Shown one piece after another: positions 56,879 through 64,000 of a stretch of DNA of 64,000 bases (within the stretch, counting starts at the first letter, position 1; the number at the start of each line of letters is the position of its first letter). The DNA is from Pachyseris speciosa (lineage: Eukaryota; Cnidaria; Anthozoa; Scleractinia; Pachyseridae), in NCBI GenBank assembly GCA_016490735.1, contig JAEMWC010000162.1:265001-329000 (forward strand). The letters run 5' to 3'. The position numbers and the translations under genes were made by a program. The notes below the pieces were generated by a model, which saw only the letters and a list, made by a program, of their open reading frames with translations, ran no database searches and was not told the DNA's origin.

Positions 56879-57702
56879 AGCCTTCTTTGTGGTGCTGCAC
56901 AAGGCGGTTCTAAGTTTTCAGTTTGGTTGAAATTCTGAAGTCTAAACCTTTCAGTATAATTCAATATGGTAATGGCAATGGATTTATATACCGCACATAT
57001 CACATAGTTTCATGGCGGTTTACAATTCTTCTCTAGGGTGAGATCGGACGTCAGCCTGTAAAAGGCGCCTCTGGCAGCCGCTATCAGTCCATTTTTTATC
57101 TCACCCACCCACACATGAATGTCAAGACAGATGAAAGGTAGACCACCACACCGGGAACTACGTCCCCTACTCTTTTCGAACAGTGTGTAGGTTCTTTAAC
57201 GTCCCACAGATTATTTGGAACAAGTGTTGTGAGACGGGACCTATGGTTTATCGTCCTTATCCGAGAAGACTAGAAAGTCTAACCGTTTGCAGCCTTCTTT
57301 GTGGTGCTGCACAAGGCGGTTCTAAGTTTTCAGTTTGGTTGAAATTCTGAAGTCTAAACCTTTCAGTATAATTCAATATGGTAATGGCAATGGATTTATA
57401 TACCGCACATATCACATAGTTTCATGGCGGTTTACAATTCTTCTCTAGGGTGAGATCGGACGTCAGCCTGTAAAAGGCGCCTCTGGCAGCCGCTATCAGT
57501 CCATTTTTTATCTCACCCACCCACACATGAATGTCAAGACAGATGAAAGGTAGACCACCACACCGGGAACTACGTCCCCTACTCTTTTCGAACAGTGTGT
57601 AGGTTCTTTAACGTCCCACAGATTATTTGGAACAAGTGTTGTGAGACGGGACCTATGGTTTATCGTCCTTATCCGAGAAGACTAGAAAGTCTAACCGTTT
57701 GC
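56879..57702. repeat. exact 412-bp tandem duplication
   Basis: 56879-57290 and 57291-57702 appear identical at every position compared. The unit begins AGCCTTCTTTGTGGTGCTGC and ends AACCGTTTGC. It lies within the body of the SINE described at 56960-57835. Confidence 0.9.
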
Positions 57703-57703
57703 A

Positions 57704-57735
<32 letters not shown>

Positions 57736-57835
57736 ATTATTTAAAGACCCTGAGTGTTGGTCCGGCCGGGGTTTGAACCCGCGACCTTCCGCACAGTAGT
57801 CCGGTGCTCTACCACTGAGCTAACCGGGCGGCGGT
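56960..57835 (-). mobile_element. tRNA-derived SINE with duplicated body
   Basis: The minus-strand head (57835-57760) is strongly tRNA-like: A box TTAGCTCAGTGGTAGAGC with a complete D-stem, and B box GGGTTCAAACCCC. It is followed by a body that contains the 412-bp tandem duplication and ends with a segment like TTTATATACCGC and AATGGCAATGG. The duplication makes it far longer than an ordinary SINE of this type. Confidence 0.7.
57760..57835 (-). tRNA. tRNA-like SINE head (probably not a functional tRNA)
   Basis: The D-stem GCTC/GAGC pairs perfectly and the T-stem pairs at four of five positions, but the anticodon stem and acceptor ends pair poorly and it continues into a repeat body. It is listed so that an automated tRNA call here is not taken at face value. 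Confidence 0.4.
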
Positions 57836-58239
57836 TAATATAATACTAATTAGAGTCGACTTGAATTAATAAGGTTCTAAGGGGCCGTTTACATGGAGGT
57901 GAGGTCGCCCTCTTAGTAGGGTCACCCTTCCCTATTGTATTTTACAGTTTGGTTTACATGAGAGGAAGTTGGTACCGGTACCTCTTAAGAACGACAACGT
58001 TTTGTTTGTTCAAGTCATGTGAACGCACTAGATAGGGTCACCCTTCAAGAAGAGTCAATTTTTGCGGGATAAGATCACTTTCACATTTCCTGCGAAACTC
58101 TGTAAAGTCGTCACGCGCCTGTAACTCAGAGGAATCATGATATTTTCAGCGTCGTTGGCAAATTTCTTAACAGATTTCAGAACAGTCAGACGACAGCAGA
58201 GTCAACATTCTGCAAGCAGACATGGAAGACGCAGGGTCC

Positions 58240-58490
58240 GCGCAGCAAGTTTGCAACTGGGGGGCGGCTCACCTCGAACGCGATAGCGTGAGAGAGCTGA
58301 GCTAGGGGGTCCGGAGGCATGCTCCCCAGAAAATGTTTAAATTAAAGTCCTCTGAAATGGCTGGAAATGCATATAAAACTAACATGATGTGGTGAAACTT
58401 ATATACTTTCGCAACAAAAAAGCGGTGTTTTAAAACTTTATTAACATCCTTTGTCCGCTGTGAATAATCAGTTTTCGGTAAAACGTAGCA
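58240..58490. repeat. dispersed repeat, inverted copy of 39085-39310
   Basis: Complementary segments include AAATGGCTGGAAATGCAT, CAAAAAAGCGGTGTTTT and CATGCTCCCC. It lies about 300 bp upstream of the second arrestin gene's start codon. Confidence 0.7.
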
Positions 58491-58805
58491 GTCTCAGTCC
58501 AATCAACTGAGAGCCGCGAGCGAACGTTGCCCGTGCCCTCTGCGAATCCGTTCTGTTGCTTGACTCCCAGATGACTCTACAAATATGTGCACTTTACAAA
58601 AAATTGAATATGCAAATTAATATCACCTGATGTGATTCTCGGAGCGTTTCCTATAGATCATCACATACTTGCATGAAATTTTCCATTTTCTCGTGGAAAA
58701 TAACAGACATCGTCTGCCTTGTTTGGCGGTGTTTACTGGCATCAACAGCCCCGAAGGTTTAAAGAACGTTCTTACGCTCCATAGTATGTAACCCGCATCG
58801 GCGTT

Positions 58806-60011
58806 ATGGACATAATCGATTTGTTTGCAGTTGAAATTTACGGCGATGGAAGTTTCTACCCGGGAGATGTTATTTACGGTGACGTTTACTTGAAAACAAA
58901 CGAGGAGTTGACTCTGCGGGAAATTCGCGTTGAATTCTACGGAGAAGCGAAGGTGTATTGGACAGAAGTGGCAAAGTCAGGAAGAAGATTAAGGAAACGG
59001 CTTGGAATGCGCGACTACACGAACTATGAACAGTACTTGAATATTGCGGCCACAGTTTATGGCAAAGGTAAGCATTTGTTGCGTTCAGTTGGTCGCGATA
59101 TTTAGATTAAATTGCCATTAGACACAATCGTGTCATTGGCATTCACGGAAAAGGTTGCTGATCAAGTCATAGCTCAGCTAATCAGTGTAACTCAAGATGT
59201 ACATGAAATGAACATTTACGCTCTCTGCTAATACAATATGCAGTTTCAGATGAAACTGTATGAAGTGCTCCAAGAAATTGTCATGACCTTTCTGGTAACG
59301 GGTATCTGCTATAATAACAAAATTCATTTCCATCGCAAACAGGAAGTTCCGTTTTCATAAACTTTTTCCATCTTCTACAACGCCGTTGTCTTTAGAATTG
59401 TATGTGGATTTACTAACAGTTTTCCATGTCACTGCCCTCAACGATTATGTAAATACTAATGTTTTAATTTGACCAAGAGCCGGACGGGTGTGGGGGGTGG
59501 GGGGGGGGGGAGTGGTTTCAACGGCGGAATCGTTCCAAGCAACTAAATGGTAGCTTCCGTTTAGTGACAATAAAGAGGGAGGATAAAAAAATAAATCCGT
59601 AAACCGTCATTATGTCCTATTAATTATAATACAGACCGCAGGCATAGTTAACGTAATCTGAGGCGCAACGCAAACGTTTCTATACTGTCACAAGAGGATC
59701 AGAGAGCTGCACATCAGCATGCACGCTGGTGAAAAACTTGTAGAAACAACACAAAAATTAAATTAGCCCAGTAATCGTACAATAAAAACTAGCAGTGGTG
59801 CACTTCATTTGAGAAGTCAGAATGGACTTAAAAGTGAAACCGATTAAAATTCGACTTAAATAGCCCATTTTAAAGTTGCCTGCTCAGTGGCCTGGCATTT
59901 GAATGGAAAAGAGCCAAAGGGTGATCTTGTTTTGATACAGACCTCACTGTTTTTGTCGTGTAAATCATTTTGTTCTTATGCTAACTAGTCCACATTTTCA
60001 TGAGAAAGACA

Positions 60012-60046
<35 letters not shown>

Positions 60047-61771
60047 GCTTCCACTCAAAGGCCAGGTTACTGAACACATAACTGTAAAATGGGCTATTCA
60101 TAGTGGGTTCAACTGAAATGCAACTTAATAAGTTGAGGTGGTAGAACTGTTTACCCCAAACAGGGCAGCCTTCTAATAATGAACGGACGGTCCATTTTTA
60201 ATCTGGATCTCGTCTGAAACGACCAGGTGGCCAATCAAATAAGTCTGTCGTTCTTTCTTCTTAGTCTATGCATGTACTCATGACATTCTAACCTGACAGC
60301 TATATATTCTTCTCAAATTAAAACAGCTCCTGGACAAGTCGGTCCCAATCCTGTTCTCTCTGCCGGCGAACATTCTTTTCCATTTGAGTTTCGGCTCCCA
60401 CAAGAGAATCTGCCCACAACGTTTGAAGGGAAACATGGTCACGTGAAGTATTGGCTTAAAGCTATCGTCGATCGGCCATGGAAGGAGGACAGGACAGTCG
60501 TTGAAGCCTTCACTGTGGTAGAGAGAGTAGACGTCAGTCTGCCAGAATTTCTGGTGAGAGGCGTTCTCTTTTCATTGAAACTCTTCATGGCCTTGGCATG
60601 GAATTAATAATAGCCAACCCCGCCCCCTCCCCCTCCATAGCTCAGTGGGAAGTAGTAATTGGCGAAATTTGAGATGTAGTGTATGTGGAAACTGGGGAGG
60701 GAGGAATGCAATTTGATTGGTATTATTTTAATTTCATCTGAACCTCTCTAATACCAATAGCACATATATGTTGTTCCATGATTGGTATATTTCCCTCTGC
60801 CCCTCGTATCTTGATTTCCCATATTATAAAGAATATATTGGTAAGGACCACCGTTCCGTTACAGGGTTGTTATAAGGTGCCCACAACTTATCAAATCATC
60901 ACTGCCTTAACACGAAAACCACTTACAAAGAGAGGCATTGCTGACACAAATTATCTTCCTTGCCCACAAGAGGGCAGAGAGAAGAAATTTAAACCCATGG
61001 GGTTTGCTAATATCAGAATCTTATAATTATACCGCACAATGGTGGAATTAGGGGACCTTAACACTAACTAGAGCAGTGTTGCCTCGAAAGTACACATCAC
61101 CAGATGATGACGTCATATGACGTAGGAATAGCATCATTCTTCTCAAATGACAGCCAAAGTCGAAATCTGGTTGTCATGGTAGCATCAAACATAGACTTTG
61201 GCATGCATACCGGTCACCCATCTCTTCTTCCTTAAGTTAAAGAGTAGTCGTATTGATTCACGCGTACGCACTTGGTCGTAACGCTCTTGCGACTACGCTT
61301 ACGATTGCGATTCCGATTACGACGTTAACCACGATCGCTAGTGTGAATAAGCCTTAATAACAAAGAGGCACATTTAAAACCTCTTAGCGACCCTTTGTTG
61401 AACACTGGTGATTAGTTCGCTCTATGCGAATTCCAGTTTTACGCATAAATAATGCCGACTTTGAAGCTGGCGTGATGGGCATGTGGAGATGTTGACATGA
61501 AAACCCAGGAGCAAGGCTTTTTCTTCATATGAAATTTTTGGTTTTACGCTCTCCTCTTTGTAGCCTCCCTCTCAGGTTCAGGAGGATCGGAGTATGGGCT
61601 GCCTGTGTTGTGTGTCCGGTCCACTCAATGTCACTGTTCGGACAGACAGAGGAGCGTACTGTGCCGGAGAGCTGATGACAGTCACTGTGTATGCTAACAA
61701 TCAAACCTCTTACAGAATTCTTGGTGTTGAGTTGGAGCTTATGCAGGAAACTCTTTATATTGCCTCAGGGG
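58806..61771 (+). CDS. alpha-arrestin (ARRDC-like), second tandem gene, 5' three exons
   Basis: Exons: 58806-59067, 60327-60553, 61564-61771, all GT-AG with the same phases (1, 0, 1) as the first arrestin gene, so this is a tandem paralogue. They encode 232 aa of the arrestin fold: VEIYGDGSFYPGDVIYGDVY, LREIRVEFYGEAKVYW, then HSFPFEFRLPQENLPTTFEG, KYWLKAIVDRPW, and the start of the C-domain, LNVTVRTDRGAYCAGELMTV. The exon 1 product is 8 aa longer than in gene 1, with a basic insert (GRRLRKRLG). Exons 4-6, including any PPxY tail, lie beyond the window; intron 3 contains a Penelope-like element. The predicted role is the same adaptor function. Whether the tail has PPxY cannot be seen. Confidence 0.92.
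59861..60096. mobile_element. MITE, copy 2 (first copy 14766-15002)
   Basis: Begins TAGCCCATTTTAAAGTTGCC, ends CTGTAAAATGGGCTA, and matches the first copy along its whole length with scattered substitutions. It lies in intron 1 of the second arrestin gene. Confidence 0.8.
60600..61560 (+). other. arrestin gene 2, intron 2
   Basis: No repeat family or gene recognised with confidence. A partial tRNA-like box (ATAGCTCAGTGGG) near 60637 is isolated. The open frame 60778-61026 has no recognisable motif. Confidence 0.4.
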
Positions 61772-62196
61772 GTAAGCTGACTCAGTTTTGTTTACAAATC
61801 TCTATCAGCAAAATGAAGCGCTCGAATAAAAGTTCCTTTCGCAATAAGCCCCAACCACTCCCATTGATATCAAGCGAAACAAGCTCAAGGAAAAGCGTTT
61901 GAATAGTCGTGTCAAGGATTTTAGCAATTCAGTGAACCTTTATTGAGGATTTCAGCTTACAGTTTAAGCTCCTAAAAGAGGTCCTCAGAGCGATTTTGAG
62001 TTCGTGGTTTTGGTTTTGGGCGTTGCATCATTTCGACCAGAGATTGATTTAATAAACAGTGGCGCTCGTAAATGCATGAAGTCTACAAGATACTTTTTGC
62101 GACTAAAGCATGAGGAAGAAAAACGCGACTGTAACAAACTCTAGTGACATAGGCGGTATATATATATAATTGCGTGTAACGCTTGTAACAGTCATT

Positions 62197-62237
62197 CACC
62201 CTGAGGAAGACTGTTCTACACAGTCGAAATATAGGTG
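62197..62237 (+). ncRNA. hammerhead-ribozyme-like motif
   Basis: CACC (62197-62200), CTGAGGA (62201-62207), stem GACTG/CAGTC (62209-62213 and 62221-62225), GAAA (62226-62229), then GGTG (62234-62237), which can pair with CACC. This is the order of a type I hammerhead with a very small stem III. Deviations: one extra A before the first stem and a minimal helix III. Hammerhead motifs are known in the terminal repeats of Penelope-like elements. Confidence 0.45.
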
Positions 62238-62347
62238 GTCCTTAAAAATGTTTTTTTCCCTTGTGTTTAGTTATATTTGAAACGGGAAACAGTATAAATA
62301 CATTTTTGATGCTTGAGATTATCATGTACTAGAGTCGCATCATAATC

Positions 62348-64000
62348 ATGGCTGTTACAAAGGAATTTTTCAAGCTTCTAAAGTTACAGCAGAAGAAAGT
62401 GAGGCTAGAGCATCACGTTGAATTTTTGAGATCTTGTGGGCACAACAACGTTATCCCAGATGGTTTGCAGTTGCGAAAATCTCTGAACTTTGGTGATGTT
62501 TCTGGGATTTCAAGCAACAGTGGGAACAGGTTTTGATTTCTTCGTCAAGAAAACTTTGTGATATGACCGCGAAGGAGTTTGGACGTCGACTGGATGAAGT
62601 GACTGATAGGATACAAGAACGTGAGTCTGAAATAGTTACTCAGTTTAGTAAAGATAAACTGCTGGAATTTAACAGTAAGATCCAACAGATTACGGAGAGA
62701 TTGCAAGGTTTTTTGAAGAAGAGAAGAGAGAATAAGTTGAACAAGTTCATGCGTAATTCTATGCGTATACAAGAGATTGCTCATGATTTGTCCGTTTTGT
62801 CTGAGAGCGACGAGGAGCGATTAAATCCCACGGTATCCGAGATTGAAAATTTCATCACAGATATCCGAAGGGAAGTTGACAGTAATGAAGAACCGTTAGT
62901 AGTTATAGAAGATTTGGGTGAAGAAGAGCCGTGCAATTTGAATCCACTGCCTATGGATTCACCAGTCCTGTTGGCTGGGCCTTCTGAGGGAAGGATGGTA
63001 ATTGCCATTGAGCCTGATATGTTATCCTATAGGGGTAGTCCTGTTAACTTGAATGACATGTTAAGAGAAAATGTTAGGGAGACAACAGCGAATGATTTAG
63101 TAGAGGGGCGTGATTTTATTACACCGAATGAGACCTCTGAAGGGAATATTACGGAGGAGATAAGGGTGGAGGGAGAGGAGGCTACAGCGCAGGAACAAGT
63201 CGGTTTAGGGGCTATTCCCCACCAGGAATTTAATCAAGGTGTACAGCGTGTGGTTAATTTATCTAGCAGGGTTTTGTCTGAAGCAGAACTTTCGGTCCTC
63301 TCAAAAGGATTAAAGTTTTGTCCTACCCCTGAGGAGATTGACGTTTATCAATTACGCAAAGACATTACAGAGTATGTTAGACGCATTCGACTGAGGGAGT
63401 TCTTTTATAGTGATGAAGAGGTTGCGGGTAATTTCTCGGATGTTCCGGCGTTTAAAAAGAAGTCTACCTGGTGTCCTGATAAAAATAGAGAAATGGTTTT
63501 GGAAGCTTATGTTTTGGAATTGGAGAAGCAGATTCTGTCCAGCGCTCTAAATAAAAGGGTTAACAGAAATTTGACTAGGGAGGAACAACAGGCACTAACT
63601 AATTTGAGGAGATATAATGACATTATCATAAAAGAAGCAGACAAAGGTTCAGGCGTTGTAGTGATGGACAGGGATAAGTACATATTGGAAGGGATGCGGC
63701 AACTGAATGACAGAACGGTGTATGTACGTCTACCTGAAGATCCTACAATGGAAATGAGAGAGTTGATTAATAGCAAAGTTCGACAACTACACACTGATGG
63801 TTTTATTGATGAGGATACTTTGAATTACCTTTGGATTGACGGTGACACGAAGGCGGGTAGGTTCTACTTACTGCCTAAACTTCACAAGAAGGGCTGTCCA
63901 GGTCGGCCCGTGATATCGGGAAGTGGAACCCCAACTGAAAAAATATCAGAGTTCGTGGACTCTCATCTTAAGCCCCTTGTGCCTCTAGTGAATTCTTACA
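62348..64000 (+). pseudogene. Penelope-like element protein: coiled-coil region and N-terminal half of reverse transcriptase
   Basis: Starts at ATG 62348 (MAVTKEFFKLLKLQQKKV). This frame stops at 62536; the continuation is in another frame from about 62500 (FKQQWEQVLISSSRKL) and stays open to 64000, so one indel lies near 62495-62505. The N-terminal 150 residues are helical and charged (coiled-coil-like), followed by an acidic linker. The conserved part shows LSEAELSVLSKGLKFCPTP, YVRRIRLREFF, DIIIKEADKGSGVVVMDRDK, RFYLLPKLHKKG, GRPVISGSGTPTEKISEF and then LKPLVPL. These are the N-terminal and fingers motifs of Penelope-like RTs. The YxDD palm motif and any GIY-YIG endonuclease would lie beyond the window. 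With a single frameshift the copy looks young. Confidence 0.85.

Larger units (their letters stand above)
62150..64000 (+). mobile_element. Penelope-like retrotransposon, 5' part, running off the window
   Basis: A non-coding leader with a hammerhead-like motif (62197-62237) is followed by a coding region that is open to the window edge apart from one frameshift. It is inserted in intron 3 of the second arrestin gene, in the same orientation. No left target duplication was identified, so the left boundary is approximate. Confidence 0.8.

Noticed and set aside
57760..57835. Functional tRNA gene on the minus strand
   Set aside because: Anticodon and acceptor stems pair poorly and the sequence continues into a repeat body, so a SINE head is the better reading.

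Overview
The window is eukaryotic nuclear DNA: AT-rich, dense in repeats, with split genes that have GT-AG introns. Host genes (clan 2 cytochrome P450, short class A GPCR, tandem alpha-arrestins) and the repeat spectrum (Penelope-like elements, CR1-like and L1/Tx1-like LINEs, tRNA-derived SINEs with ATT tails, many foldback elements) fit an anthozoan cnidarian, most likely a stony coral. That placement is by general resemblance; no search was run.

Layout. 1-20.6 kb, cytochrome P450 cluster on the minus strand. A complete three-exon gene (15376-19999, 509 aa) has a paralogous first exon at 3400-3611 inside a duplicated block, and a 160-bp relic of the last exon at 9415-9578. Between them lie a Penelope-like relic, an old L1-like LINE, a hAT transposase fragment, a CR1-like LINE split by a TTAA-flanked element, and many palindromes. 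20.6-29 kb: an intronless rhodopsin-like GPCR on the minus strand whose stop codon lies 2 bp from a TTAA-flanked MITE, then an internally deleted mariner/IS630-like transposon and large foldback elements. 29.2-32.15 kb: a broken family B DNA polymerase of the protein-primed kind, with an N-terminal zinc finger and a nuclease-like insert, cut off before its catalytic core is complete. 34.4-39 kb: a nearly full-length two-ORF LINE with few lesions. 39-44.6 kb: repeat fragments, including a nested palindromic composite around a LINE tail.

44.8-64 kb: two tandem plus-strand alpha-arrestin (ARRDC-type) genes. The first (44826-54746) has six exons whose phases join exactly into 399 aa with a PPPY motif. 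The second has three exons (58806, 60327, 61564) before the window ends. Its next intron contains a Penelope-like retrotransposon (62.1-64.0 kb) with a long open frame running off the edge and a hammerhead-ribozyme-like motif upstream.

The P450 probably acts in the ER membrane on small lipophilic substrates. Alpha-arrestins are adaptors that bring NEDD4-type ubiquitin ligases to membrane cargo such as GPCRs, so the GPCR and arrestin genes could be functionally related, but nothing here shows they are linked. Most of the remaining DNA is nested mobile elements, many only recognisable by inverted termini.
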